From assembly GCF_024734405.1 (NCBI RefSeq), contig NZ_CP059556.1, forward strand, positions 3,100,001 to 3,164,000: a stretch of 64,000 nt of DNA. The letters are read 5' to 3'. The notes beneath the pieces are model-generated. The model was not told the origin of the DNA. It saw only the letters and a program-made list of their open reading frames with translations, and ran no database searches. The position numbers were made by a program, and so were the translations under genes. The stretch is from Saccharopolyspora gregorii. GTDB taxonomy: Bacteria > Actinomycetota > Actinomycetes > Mycobacteriales > Pseudonocardiaceae. How positions within the stretch are numbered: position 1 is the stretch's first letter; the number at the start of each line of letters is the position of its first letter. This document shows positions 53,896 through 62,964 of the stretch, piece by piece.

Positions 53896-53928
53896 CTCGC
53901 TCCGCTCAGACGCAAGGAGATGCCTTCC

Positions 53929-55329
53929 GTGCTCAGCGACACCGAACCGCCCCCGTCCGAGGTGGGAGCCCACCGGCCGGACCTGTCCTCCGGGACAGCG
54001 CCGTACCAGTACCGCCGCCGCGAGCTGGTCGAACGCGACTGGACGCGGTTCCGCCCGTGGCGCGAGGTGACGCGCGCGGAGTGGGAGTCGATCCGCTGGC
54101 AGCGCGCGCACTGCGTGAAGAGCGTGCGGCAGCTGCGCGAGCTGATGGGCGACCGGCTCGGCGAGGCGTTCTACGAGGACCTCGCCCGCGATCAGGCGCA
54201 CCGGGCGACGATGTCGATGCTGCTGCCACCGCAGATGATCAACACGATCGCCGGGGGCAGCACCGACGACTGGTACGCCGACCCGGTGCGGCGCTACATG
54301 GTGCCGGTGTTCTCCGACCGCCGCACCGACTGGCCGTCGCACCCGCGGGCCGAGCGCGATTCGCTGCACGAGCTGGAGATGTGGGTCGTCGAGGGGCTGA
54401 CGCACCGCTACCCCACCAAGGTGCTCGCCGAAGTGGTGCCGACCTGCCCGCAGTATTGCGGTCACTGCACCCGGATGGACCTCGTCGGCCTGTCCACACC
54501 TCAGGTGGAGAAGCTGCGGTTCACCGCCAAACCGGCCGACCGGCTCGCCGCGATGCTGGGCTACCTGCGCCGGACCCCCGGTGTGCGCGACGTCGTCGTC
54601 TCCGGCGGCGACGTCGCCAACCTGCCGTGGCCGAGGCTGGAGCGGTTCGTCGCCGCCCTGCTGGAGATCGACCACGTGCGCGACATCCGGCTGGCCAGCA
54701 AGTCGCTGGTCACGTTGCCGCAGCACTGGTTGCAGGACGAGGTGCGGGCGGGGGTGGCGAGGCTGGCGGCGACAGCCCGGCACCGCGGTGTCTCCCTCGC
54801 GATCCACACCCACGTCAACGCGGCCCAGCAGGTGACCCCGCTGGCGGCCCGCGCGTGCCGGGCGATGCTGGAGGCCGGTCTGCGCGACGTGCGCAACCAG
54901 GGCGTGTTGCTGCGCGGGGTCAACGACAGCAGCGAGGCGCTGCTGGACCTGTGCTTCGCGCTGCTCGACGGGGCGGGCGTCATGCCCTACTACTTCTACC
55001 AGTGCGACATGATCCCGTTCAGCGAGCACTGGCGGCTGGCGCTGTGGGAGGCCCAGCGGCTCCAGCACGACATCCTGGGCTACCTGCCCGGTTTCGCGAC
55101 GCCGCGGGTGGTCTGCGACGTGCCCTTCGTCGGGAAGCGCTGGGTGCACCAGCACAGCCACTACGACCGGGAACGCGGCATCAGCCACTGGCGCAAGGGT
55201 TACCTGACCGATCCGGAGCGGCGCGGTGAACAGCCGCTGGGCCGCGGCCACGAGTTCTTCGACCCGATCCACACCTTGCCCGAATCCGGCAGGCAGTGGT
55301 GGCAGGAGCGGAGCGCCGGGCACGCCTGA
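53929..55329 (+). CDS. KamA-family radical SAM aminomutase (lysine 2,3-aminomutase-like)
   Basis: 466 residues. Radical SAM cluster Cys173-Cys177-Cys180 (CPQYCGHC), HRYPTKVL in front of it, and the downstream VVVSGGDVANLPW and NQGVLLRGVNDSS. Two Asp used by lysine 2,3-aminomutase to bind the substrate's epsilon-amine correspond to the Asp in GVND and YQCDM; both are present, favouring a basic substrate such as lysine or arginine. A PLP-binding Lys is expected near VGKRW. GTG 53929 is chosen since AAGGAG is 9 nt upstream; the ATG at 53920 overlaps it. Likely supplies a beta-amino acid. Confidence 0.88.
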   Translation: MLSDTEPPPSEVGAHRPDLSSGTAPYQYRRRELVERDWTRFRPWREVTRAEWESIRWQRAHCVKSVRQLRELMGDRLGEAFYEDLARDQAHRATMSMLLPPQMINTIAGGSTDDWYADPVRRYMVPVFSDRRTDWPSHPRAERDSLHELEMWVVEGLTHRYPTKVLAEVVPTCPQYCGHCTRMDLVGLSTPQVEKLRFTAKPADRLAAMLGYLRRTPGVRDVVVSGGDVANLPWPRLERFVAALLEIDHVRDIRLASKSLVTLPQHWLQDEVRAGVARLAATARHRGVSLAIHTHVNAAQQVTPLAARACRAMLEAGLRDVRNQGVLLRGVNDSSEALLDLCFALLDGAGVMPYYFYQCDMIPFSEHWRLALWEAQRLQHDILGYLPGFATPRVVCDVPFVGKRWVHQHSHYDRERGISHWRKGYLTDPERRGEQPLGRGHEFFDPIHTLPESGRQWWQERSAGHA

Positions 55330-55388
55330 GCGCAACGCATCGGGCGGCGCCGCCGCGACACCGAGATCATGCGTCTGAGGAGGAACGG

Positions 55389-55676
55389 TTGTCCAGCGGA
55401 GACGAGGAGCGCGGGGGTTCGACGCGCGACGGGCAGTTGCGGCGGCTGGCGGAGCTGGATTCGTTGCTGCGCGCCCCGGCGGCCCGTCCCGCGGCGCACG
55501 ACGAAGCGTTGCTGTGCCTGCTGGAATGCGCGTGCCGGGCGGCGCGGGCGCTGGGGCGCGCCGAGCTGGACGGGCGCGACCGCGAGCTGCTGCACGAGGC
55601 GTTGCGCGCGGCCAGGGCGGCGGCCACCTGCGTGGCCTACGCCATGAGCTGCCCCGGACCCGGAGCGCGGCCGTGA
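55389..55676 (+). CDS. Small helical protein with TTG start
   Basis: 95 residues. The start is TTG with a strong GAGGAGGA sequence about 5 nt upstream. The sequence is predicted helix throughout (QLRRLAELDSLLRAP, DEALLCLLECACRAARALG, DRELLHEALRAARAAATCVAYAM) with three Cys. No known family. The stop overlaps the GTG of the phosphotransferase (GTGA), so it is translationally coupled. It may be a small partner protein of the cluster; it is too short and has no Ser-containing carrier motif to be a peptidyl carrier. Confidence 0.6.
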   Translation: MSSGDEERGGSTRDGQLRRLAELDSLLRAPAARPAAHDEALLCLLECACRAARALGRAELDGRDRELLHEALRAARAAATCVAYAMSCPGPGARP

Positions 55677-56566
55677 CCGGGACCGCGGCGCGGGTGGCCG
55701 ACGCCGCCGCGCGGATCGGTGTCGCGCTGGTCCCGGGGACCGCGCGGGCCGACTGCAGCGGCTGGGACTTCTCGGTGGTGCACGTGGCCGGCGAGGACGG
55801 CACGGACTGGATCTTGCGGTATCCGCGGAGGCCCGAGGCGGCTGCCCTGGCACGGGTGGAGGCGCGAGTGCTGGCGCGGGTGCGCGATCACCTGGACGTC
55901 GCCGTTCCGCGCTGGGTGGTGCACGACCCCGACCTGATCGCCTACCGCCGGCTGCCCGGCGTGCCCGCGGGCACGGAGGATCCGGTGCTGCTGCGCTACC
56001 GGTGGCGCATCGATCCGGTCGCGGCGCGGCGGGAGTACCTGGCGCCGCTGTGCGGGTTGCTGGCCACCGTCCACGAGATCACCGACGTCGCCGGGCTCAC
56101 CACCTGCGGGATCGATCGCGTCCGCGAGCGGCTCAGCGCCGACCTCGACCGGGCCGAGACCGCGTTGCCGGTCCGGGCCGAGGCCGTGCGCCGCTGGCGC
56201 CGGTGGCTGGGGCGGGACCGCGGATGGCCGCCGCACCCGGTGCTGGTGCACGGCGACGTGCATCCGGGGCACACGTTGGTGCGGAGCTCGGACGCGAAGC
56301 TGATCGGGATGCTGGACTGGGCCGATGCCGAGATCGGCGACCCGTCGGCGGACTTCGCGGACATGTGCTTCGCGGGCGGTGCGGCGGTGCTGGACGCGAT
56401 GCTGGCGCACTACCGGGCGCGCGGCGGGTCGGTGTGGCCGGGGATGCGCGAGCACGTCCTGGCCCGGTGCTCGTTCCTCTGGGTCAAGGTCGGGCTGCGC
56501 GGCCTCGACACCGGCCGGGACGACCTGGTGGCGACCGCGTCGCGGCGGTTGCGGGCTCCCGCGTGA
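55673..56566 (+). CDS. Macrolide 2'-phosphotransferase-like kinase
   Basis: 297-residue aminoglycoside-phosphotransferase-fold kinase most like Mph macrolide kinases: GWDFSVVHVAGEDGTDWILRYPRR, WVVHDPDLIAYRRLPGVPAGT, the Brenner-type HGDVHPGH and metal-binding DWADAEIGDP. GTP or ATP could be donor. It is inside a biosynthetic cluster and coupled to the previous small gene, so it may give self-resistance or phosphorylate an intermediate. Substrate is inferred by family only. Confidence 0.87.
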   Translation: MTGTAARVADAAARIGVALVPGTARADCSGWDFSVVHVAGEDGTDWILRYPRRPEAAALARVEARVLARVRDHLDVAVPRWVVHDPDLIAYRRLPGVPAGTEDPVLLRYRWRIDPVAARREYLAPLCGLLATVHEITDVAGLTTCGIDRVRERLSADLDRAETALPVRAEAVRRWRRWLGRDRGWPPHPVLVHGDVHPGHTLVRSSDAKLIGMLDWADAEIGDPSADFADMCFAGGAAVLDAMLAHYRARGGSVWPGMREHVLARCSFLWVKVGLRGLDTGRDDLVATASRRLRAPA

Positions 56567-56601
56567 GCTCGGTCCGGTTCCGGCGTCCCCGAGGAGGAGC
56601 T

Positions 56602-57693
56602 GTGGGCAGTGCGGTCACCGTCGTGCACGTCGATGAGGCGGCGCCCGACTCCTGGTCGGCGGCGATCTACCTGTGCGGGCCGACGCCGGTCGACTCGGCG
56701 ATCCCGTCGTGGCGGCCCGCGGCGGTGCGCGAACTGCGCGCCCGGTGGCGTGGCGCGGGCAGGCTGGTGGTGTTCGTGCCGGAGCCGGTGCGCGCCTACC
56801 CGGCCTACGCCGACCAGGTGGCGTGGGAGAACGCGATGATGCGGCGCAGCGACGTCGTGCTGTTCTTCGTCCCCAGGCGCATGCCCGCGTTGCCGGGGTT
56901 GGTGTCGAACATCAAGTGGGGTGCGTGGCACGACTCGGGGCGGGCGGTGCTCGGGGCGCCCGCGGACGCGGACCGGATGGAGTACCTGCGCCACCAGGCC
57001 GCCGAACTCGGTGTCCCGGTGGCCGGTGATGTGCCCGCCACGTGCGCGGCCGCGCTGGAGCTGCTGGGCGCGGGTGCGCGACGCCGTGGCGGGGAGCGCG
57101 CGGTGCCCTTGCCGGTGTGGCGGACCGGGGAGTTCCAGCGCTGGTACGGGGCGCGGCGGGCCGTCGGTGACGTGCTGGTGGACGCGCGGGTGGAGCGCTC
57201 CGGGCGCGGCGGCTGGTCGCTGTGGGCGACGGTGCGTTCGGCGAGCGGGGTCGAGGTTTCCGGGCGGGTCGCCGGGCACGGCGATCGGGTTCCGGTGCTG
57301 CTGCACGGCCGGGACGACCGGTTCGAGCGGATCCGGTTGGCGTTCGCGGCGTCCGGGCCGGTGTCGGGCCGGCCGGGTTCGTCCGGCCTGCCGGTCGTTC
57401 CCGCCGCCGTGGAGCCGTCCGGCGTCGCGGGGGTGCGGGCGCTGATCCGCACGTGGACGGGGCTCGACGTGGCCGCCGAGCGGGTGCGCATCGTGCCGGC
57501 CGGGCACGGCGACCCGGAGCATTCGCCGTCGCTGCTGCGACCTTGCGCCGTGGAGCTCACCGACGCGGAGCTGGACGGGATCTGCGACGGCGCCCTGCGG
57601 GTCCGCACCGTGCGGGAGGGCGCCGCGGACTTCGCGACGTGGGGCATCCTCGCCGCTGCCCTGCTGGGGCCGCGCGGTCCAGCCGCCCGCTGA
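56602..57693 (+). CDS. Nucleoside 2-deoxyribosyltransferase-like fusion protein
   Basis: 363 residues. The N-terminal ~170 residues fit the nucleoside 2-deoxyribosyltransferase-like fold (Nuc_deoxyri_tr2 type): IYLCGPTPVDSAIPSW, VAWENAMMRRSDVVLFFVPR with Glu at the position of the nucleophile, and PGLVSNIKWGAWHDSG. The second half (FQRWYGARRAVGDVLVDARVERS and later QVWTGLDVA-type segments) is unassigned; it may be a degenerate Nudix-like domain, which is inference. Related proteins such as BlsM/MilB hydrolyse CMP in nucleoside antibiotic pathways. GAGGAGGAG lies 2 nt before the GTG start. Confidence 0.65.
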   Translation: MGSAVTVVHVDEAAPDSWSAAIYLCGPTPVDSAIPSWRPAAVRELRARWRGAGRLVVFVPEPVRAYPAYADQVAWENAMMRRSDVVLFFVPRRMPALPGLVSNIKWGAWHDSGRAVLGAPADADRMEYLRHQAAELGVPVAGDVPATCAAALELLGAGARRRGGERAVPLPVWRTGEFQRWYGARRAVGDVLVDARVERSGRGGWSLWATVRSASGVEVSGRVAGHGDRVPVLLHGRDDRFERIRLAFAASGPVSGRPGSSGLPVVPAAVEPSGVAGVRALIRTWTGLDVAAERVRIVPAGHGDPEHSPSLLRPCAVELTDAELDGICDGALRVRTVREGAADFATWGILAAALLGPRGPAAR

Positions 57694-57706
57694 AGGTCGT
57701 GTCCGG

Positions 57707-59485
57707 TCAGTCGTGGTCCGCGCGGTTCCACGCGGACCACAACCGCGCGTAGGTGCCGCCGGCCGCGACGACCTCGTCGTGGGTGCCGACCTCGACGATG
57801 CGTCCCGCGTCGAGCACCGCGATCCGGTCGGCCTCGGCCGCGGTGTCCAGCCGGTGCTCGATGGAGATCACCGTGCGACCGGCCAGCACCGCGGCGAGCG
57901 AGCGCTCCACCTGCCGGGACGCCGCCGCGTCCACGAGCGCGGTGGCCTCGTCGAGCACCACGGTCGCGGGGTCGGCGAGCACGAACCGCGCCAGCGCGAG
58001 CCGTTGGGCCACCGACGCGGGCACGGTGATCGTCCCGTCGCCGATCTCGGTGTCCAAGCCGTGCGGCAACGACCGCACCCAGTCCGCGAGGTCGACGAGG
58101 TCGAGGGCGTCGAGCAGTTCCGCGTCGCTCCAGTCCGCGCCCGGGTCGCCGTCGCGGTCGGCCAAGGTGAGGTTCTCCCGCGCGGTGCCGAGGAAGACGT
58201 GGTGTTCCTGGGTGATCAGCGCGATCTCGCGGCGCAGCGCCTCGGTGCTGAGGCTCGTGGTGGGCACGCCGCCGACCAGCACGGATCCGCCGTCCGGGGC
58301 GTGCACCCCGGCCACCAGCTTGGCCAAGGTGGACTTGCCCGCGCCGGAGGCGCCGACCAGCACGATCCGTTCGCCTTCCCGGACGTCGAGGTCGACGCCG
58401 CGCAGGACCTCGTGCCCGGGCCGGTAGCCGAACCGCACGTCGCGCAGCCGGATCGCGTGCCCGCGCGGAGGCGGCGAGTCCGGGATCTCGGGCGTGGGGA
58501 TCCGGTCGGCGCCCAGCACCCGGCGCAGCGCGGCATTGCCGATCTGGAGCTCGTCGACCCAGGTGAGCAGTTCGTTGAGCGGTCCGCCGAGCAGCTGCAC
58601 GTAGACGACCACCGCGGTCAGCTCGCCCAGGCCGACGAGTCCGTGCCGGTGGGCGAGCACGCCGAGCAGCAGCACGACCCCGGCCGGGACCGTGGTGGCC
58701 AGGTCCAGGCTGGGGAACCACACCTTCTGCAGGTCCGCGGTCCGGGCCCGGGTGCGCACGACCGCGGCCACCGCCCGGCCGTGGTGGTCGACGCGGCGCG
58801 GTCCGAGGCCGAAGGTCTCGGTGGTGGCGCAGCCGTGGACGGTTTCGTGGGTGCTGGCGAGCACGTCGGCTTCCTCGACGAGCAGCCGGGCGTAGGCGCG
58901 GCGCGCTCGCGGCCGGTACCACCAGGTCGACAGCACCGCGAACGGCAGTCCGGCCAGCAGCGCGAGCGACAGCAGCGGCGAGGTCAGCACGATCGCCGCG
59001 GCGAGGAACACCAGCGTCAGCGCGGAGATCACGATCTCCGGCAGCGCGTGGCGGATCCCCTCGTCGAGCCGGTCCACGTCGGAGGTCGCGCGGCTGAGCA
59101 GGTCCCCGGTCCCGGCGGATTCGACGGTCTGCGGGGGGAGTTCGACCACCGTGCGCACGAACTCCTCCCGCGTCTCGGCCAGCACCTTCTCGCCGAGGTA
59201 GGCCGCGCGCACCATCGCGGCGCGCTGCAGCAGCGCCTCCACCGAGAGCACGCCGAGCAGCGCCAGCGCGATGAGGTCCACGCGCGCCGTGGTGGTGCCC
59301 GCGGTGACCGAGTCGACCAGCAGGCCCAGCAGCCGGGGCCCCACCAGGGCGGCGAGGAGCGCCAGCGCGAACAGCAGCAGGACCGAGGTCACCGCCGCGG
59401 CGTTGGCCCGCAACACCCGGCGCACCCAGGTGCGGACCTGGGCGGTGTCGGCGATCGGCAGCGGCGTGCGCGTCGCGGTGCTCAC
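57707..59485 (-). CDS. ABC exporter half-transporter, second subunit (intact Walker A, degenerate signature)
   Basis: 592 residues: six-helix ABC exporter membrane domain (VLLLFALALLAALVGPRLL to AGVVLLLGVLA), then a nucleotide-binding domain with normal Walker A VGASGAGKSTLAK and Walker B VVLDEAT. The LSGGQ signature is replaced by TITVPASVAQR, which lacks the Ser-Gly-Gly-Gln core. The GTG at 59485 overlaps the stop of the partner gene (GTGA) and has GGAGGAG upstream. With the partner it should form a heterodimeric exporter for the cluster product. Confidence 0.85.
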   Translation of the reverse strand: MSTATRTPLPIADTAQVRTWVRRVLRANAAAVTSVLLLFALALLAALVGPRLLGLLVDSVTAGTTTARVDLIALALLGVLSVEALLQRAAMVRAAYLGEKVLAETREEFVRTVVELPPQTVESAGTGDLLSRATSDVDRLDEGIRHALPEIVISALTLVFLAAAIVLTSPLLSLALLAGLPFAVLSTWWYRPRARRAYARLLVEEADVLASTHETVHGCATTETFGLGPRRVDHHGRAVAAVVRTRARTADLQKVWFPSLDLATTVPAGVVLLLGVLAHRHGLVGLGELTAVVVYVQLLGGPLNELLTWVDELQIGNAALRRVLGADRIPTPEIPDSPPPRGHAIRLRDVRFGYRPGHEVLRGVDLDVREGERIVLVGASGAGKSTLAKLVAGVHAPDGGSVLVGGVPTTSLSTEALRREIALITQEHHVFLGTARENLTLADRDGDPGADWSDAELLDALDLVDLADWVRSLPHGLDTEIGDGTITVPASVAQRLALARFVLADPATVVLDEATALVDAAASRQVERSLAAVLAGRTVISIEHRLDTAAEADRIAVLDAGRIVEVGTHDEVVAAGGTYARLWSAWNRADHD

Positions 59486-61155
59486 AGCGGGTCTCCTCCG
59501 GTCGCGGTGGCAGGTTCGGCGTCGAGCCGGCAGGTCCGGTCGGCCGCCTTCGTCCACAGCGGGCTCTGGCTGAACACGACGGTGCTGCGGCCGCGGCGGT
59601 GTTCGGCGAGCCGCCGCACGATGAGGGCTTCGGTGTGCGCGTCCACGGCGGAGGTGGGGTCTTCCAGCACCAGCACTTCCGGGTCGGCGAGCACGGCGCG
59701 GGCCAGCACCAGCCGTTGCCGCTGGCCGTGCGAGAGCGACCTGCCGCCTTCGGCGACCGCCGCGGACGGGCCGCCGAGCGAGTCGAGGACGTCCGCGGCG
59801 GCCGCGACGTGCAGCGCGGTCGTGAGTTCGGCGCGGCCGGCCGTTCGCCGCACGCTGGTCAGCTCGTCGTCGAGCGCACCGCTGAACAGGGTGTCGGTGT
59901 GGGTGCACAGCACGACGCGGCGCCGCAGCTGTGCGAGGTCCAGCCGCTCGATCGGGAGGCCGCCGACGGTGACCTCTCCGGTTCCGGCGCTGCGCCGGGT
60001 GATCCGCGCGGCGGTGGGGCCGCTGACCGCGCTGGGCGCGTCGACGACCGTGAGCGCTCCCGGTTCGACGACGAGGCCGGTCGGCGAGTCCACGATGCGC
60101 AGTGCGGTCTTCGGCAACGGCACCGGGTCCGCGGGCGGCGGGGGTGCCGGTTCGAGCCGCAGGACGCGCCGCATCCGCCGGGCCGCCACCAGCGCCATGC
60201 TCACCGAGTCGGCGGTTTCGGTCGCCGTGCTCACCGGCAGCGTCAGGAACGCCGCCGCACCGTAGAAGGCGATCAGCTCGCCCGGACTGATCACGCCGCC
60301 GAGGACGAGACGCGCGCCGAGCCACGTGACCACGACGGTGACCAGGCCGGGCAGCAGCACTCCGGCCGCCTCCAGCCACGCCTCCGTCCGGCCCGCGGCC
60401 CCGCCCGCCGCGCGCACGCGCTGGCTGACCACGGCGAACCTGCGGGCGAAGCGGCGCTCGCCCCCGATGCCGCGCAGCACCCGCAGGCCCGCGACGATGT
60501 CGCCGGCTCGGGCGGTGGCGTCGCCGAGGTGTTCGCGCTGCTGCTCGTTGCGTTCCTGCAGCGGCCGCAGCAGCGGTCCGATGCCTGCGACCGCCAGCGG
60601 CACGCCGACCAGCGCGACCGCGCCGAGCAGCGGCGAGGTCAGCACCAGCACCACCGACACCACGGCGAAGGCGACCAGCGAGCCGATCGCGCGCCCCACG
60701 ACCTCGAACGCGTCGCCGATGTTGTCGACGTCCCCGGCGGTGATCGCGACGACGTCGCCGGTGCGGGCCTGTTCGCGCAGCGACCCCCCGAGGCGCACCG
60801 AGTGCCGCAGCAGCACCCGGTGGCCGACCGACACGGCGTGCATCTCGGCAGCCGTCGCGGCCTGGATGAGCCCCGCTCCGGCAAGGGCCTGCACCGCGCC
60901 CAGGCCGAACACGGCGCACGCCCAGCCGTACACGGCACCGTCGGCGCCGTGGGCGATGCCCGCGTCGATGGCGCGGCCGATCACCAGCGGGACCAGCGCT
61001 AGGGGCACCATCCAGCAGACGCCGAGCGCGGCGGCGGCCACCAGCGGCCACGGCCGCAGCCGCACCAGCCACCACAGCAGCCGCCAGGCGCTGCGGGAGT
61101 CGGCTTCCGGGAGCACGTCCGGATGCCCGGGACGGACGAACCTGTCAGATCGCAT
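59482..61155 (-). CDS. ABC exporter half-transporter, first subunit (no Walker A Lys)
   Basis: 557 residues: membrane domain with six helices (LVAAAALGVCWMVPLALVPLVIG and LVTVVVTWLGARLVLGGV among them) and a nucleotide-binding domain whose P-loop position reads VVDAPSAVSGPTAARI, lacking the GKST sequence. The signature LSHGQRQRLVLARAVL is intact, and Walker B is VLVLEDPTS (Asp and Glu exchanged). So this subunit gives the signature to the partner's ATP site, while its own site should be dead. ATG 61155 with AGGTGGAA. It is the first gene of the exporter pair, lying 261 bp past the end of the adenylation gene; no carrier domain is found in that gap. Confidence 0.85.
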   Translation of the reverse strand: MRSDRFVRPGHPDVLPEADSRSAWRLLWWLVRLRPWPLVAAAALGVCWMVPLALVPLVIGRAIDAGIAHGADGAVYGWACAVFGLGAVQALAGAGLIQAATAAEMHAVSVGHRVLLRHSVRLGGSLREQARTGDVVAITAGDVDNIGDAFEVVGRAIGSLVAFAVVSVVLVLTSPLLGAVALVGVPLAVAGIGPLLRPLQERNEQQREHLGDATARAGDIVAGLRVLRGIGGERRFARRFAVVSQRVRAAGGAAGRTEAWLEAAGVLLPGLVTVVVTWLGARLVLGGVISPGELIAFYGAAAFLTLPVSTATETADSVSMALVAARRMRRVLRLEPAPPPPADPVPLPKTALRIVDSPTGLVVEPGALTVVDAPSAVSGPTAARITRRSAGTGEVTVGGLPIERLDLAQLRRRVVLCTHTDTLFSGALDDELTSVRRTAGRAELTTALHVAAAADVLDSLGGPSAAVAEGGRSLSHGQRQRLVLARAVLADPEVLVLEDPTSAVDAHTEALIVRRLAEHRRGRSTVVFSQSPLWTKAADRTCRLDAEPATATGGDPL

Positions 61156-61416
61156 GTTCCACCTGTCGTCGTGCTGCCGTCGCGCAGCGGCGCGGACGGC
61201 GGATCCTCGACCTGCTCCGCAGCGCGCGAGCGAGCTCCTGGCCGGTTCGGCTCCGGGGAAGACCGCCGTTCTCACCAGGGGCGCCGGTGACCCGGGTGGC
61301 CGCGTGCGCCGGCGCCGATCAGCGGCCTCGCCCGCGACGGGACCAGAACGGCGAAGCAGTGGGGACGCCGTGCCCCGGCTCGATCCGACGGGCCCGTCGC
61401 TCGTACCGGCGCGGCA

Positions 61417-62964
61417 TCAGGGAGAACCGCGCAGATGCTCGTCGCGGGTGGCGTTCCGGTCGATCTTGCCACTGGCCGTGTAGCGGAGCTCGGGGACCGC
61501 CACCAACTCGTTCGGCACGAGGTGCGCCGGCACCGAATCGACGAGCCGCGCGCGAACGCGGCCGAGCACGGTGTCCGCGTCGGCCGCCGCGACGACGAAC
61601 GCCACCAGCGATTCGTGCTCGCCGCGCCGCGCCGCGGCCACGGCGACCGCCACCACGCCGGGCACCGCGGCGATCTGCTCCTCCACGGTGTTCAGGTCGA
61701 CCCGGAAACCGCGGATCTTCACCTGGTGCCCGATGCGGCCGTGGAAGACCAGTGCGCCGTCCGGGCGGGCGCGCACCAGGTCGTGCGTGCGGTACCACCT
61801 GCGGGGGCCGTCGCCGAAGTCCGCGCGCGGGAACCACTTCGCGGTCAGCCCCGGATCGCCGTGGTAGCCCAGCGCCACGTTCGGGCCGCTGAGGTACAGC
61901 TCGCCGACCTCGCCGGGGCCGACGGGTTCGCCGGTGTCCTCGGAGATCAGCCGTTGGCGCACGTGCGGCAGCGGCCGGCCGATCACGACGCCGCCACCGT
62001 CGACCACGTCCGGTCCGTCCAGGCGCACCGCGTGGGTGATCATGCCGGTCTCGGTGGCGCCGTAGGTGTTGAGCAACCGGACGTGCCCGGCGCCGAGCCG
62101 CCCCCAGCGTTCCAGCATGTCCGCCCGGCACGCCTCCCCGCCGATGATCACGGTGCGCACGCAGCCCGGCAGCGGTGCGCCCTCGTCCAGCAGCCGGTTC
62201 ACCAGCAGCAGCCAATAGCTCGTGGTCAGGTTGAGCACGCTGATCTCGTGCTCGGCCAGCACCTCCGACATGCGCACGTCGCAGTCGTCGTCGATGACGA
62301 GCGTCCCGCCCCCGGTCAGGGTCGGCAGCACCTCCTCCAGGCTCGTGTCGCTGGCCGCGCTGTGGAAGTACAGCGCCGTCTCGCCGGGCCGGATGCCGAA
62401 CAGCTCGCGCAGCCGCGGGACGGTCGCGGCCAGCGCGCTGTGCGGCAGCACCACGCCCTTGGGAGCTCCGGTCGAGCCGGAGGTGAACAGCACGTAGGCC
62501 GGGTCCCCTGCGACGACGGGTTCGGCGGCCTCGCGCACCGGCAGGTCCGCGTTCGTCCAGTTGATCTCGATCAGCTCCGGCACCGGCGGCCGGTACCCGG
62601 TGGCGGCGGTCGCGACCACTTCGACGCAGCCGGTCGCGGCCAGCACCGAACGCAGGTACGCCGAAGGCGCGTCCGGGTCGACCGGCAGGTAGCAGCGCCC
62701 GGCGGCGAGCACGCCGAGCATCGCGGCCACGTCGTGCGCGGACCGGTGCGCGACGACGCCGACCGGGGGTTGCTCGTGCTCGGCGCGAGGCGTGACGGCG
62801 TCGGCGACGGCACTGACCCAGCGGGCGAGCGTGCGGTAGCTGACGGCCACGCCGTCGCTGACGATCGCCGGGCAATCCGGGTCCGCGCGGGCGTGCGCGA
62901 ACACGCCGTCCACGATGTTGGCCGGCGCGATGGTGGGGGGTGCGTCGAGGTCGGGCGTGCTCAT
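61417..62964 (-). CDS. Stand-alone NRPS adenylation protein
   Basis: 515-residue ANL enzyme that activates an amino acid as adenylate. Core motifs: A3 FTSGSTGAPKGV, A5 NTYGATE, A7 YRTHD, A8 GRIGHQVKIRGFRVD and A10 SGKIDRN with the catalytic Lys. The A4 region is SAASDTSLEEV; the Asp aligns with Asp235 of PheA-type numbering, and a Glu occupies the position of residue 239, consistent with a basic substrate, though this is inference. No thiolation domain is attached. Its ATG overlaps the stop of the condensation gene (ATGA). Confidence 0.85.
   Translation of the reverse strand: MSTPDLDAPPTIAPANIVDGVFAHARADPDCPAIVSDGVAVSYRTLARWVSAVADAVTPRAEHEQPPVGVVAHRSAHDVAAMLGVLAAGRCYLPVDPDAPSAYLRSVLAATGCVEVVATAATGYRPPVPELIEINWTNADLPVREAAEPVVAGDPAYVLFTSGSTGAPKGVVLPHSALAATVPRLRELFGIRPGETALYFHSAASDTSLEEVLPTLTGGGTLVIDDDCDVRMSEVLAEHEISVLNLTTSYWLLLVNRLLDEGAPLPGCVRTVIIGGEACRADMLERWGRLGAGHVRLLNTYGATETGMITHAVRLDGPDVVDGGGVVIGRPLPHVRQRLISEDTGEPVGPGEVGELYLSGPNVALGYHGDPGLTAKWFPRADFGDGPRRWYRTHDLVRARPDGALVFHGRIGHQVKIRGFRVDLNTVEEQIAAVPGVVAVAVAAARRGEHESLVAFVVAAADADTVLGRVRARLVDSVPAHLVPNELVAVPELRYTASGKIDRNATRDEHLRGSP

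Noticed and set aside
61156-61416. A peptidyl carrier protein domain between the adenylation and exporter genes
   Set aside because: No reading frame shows a GGxS-type phosphopantetheine site; the region appears to be spacer.
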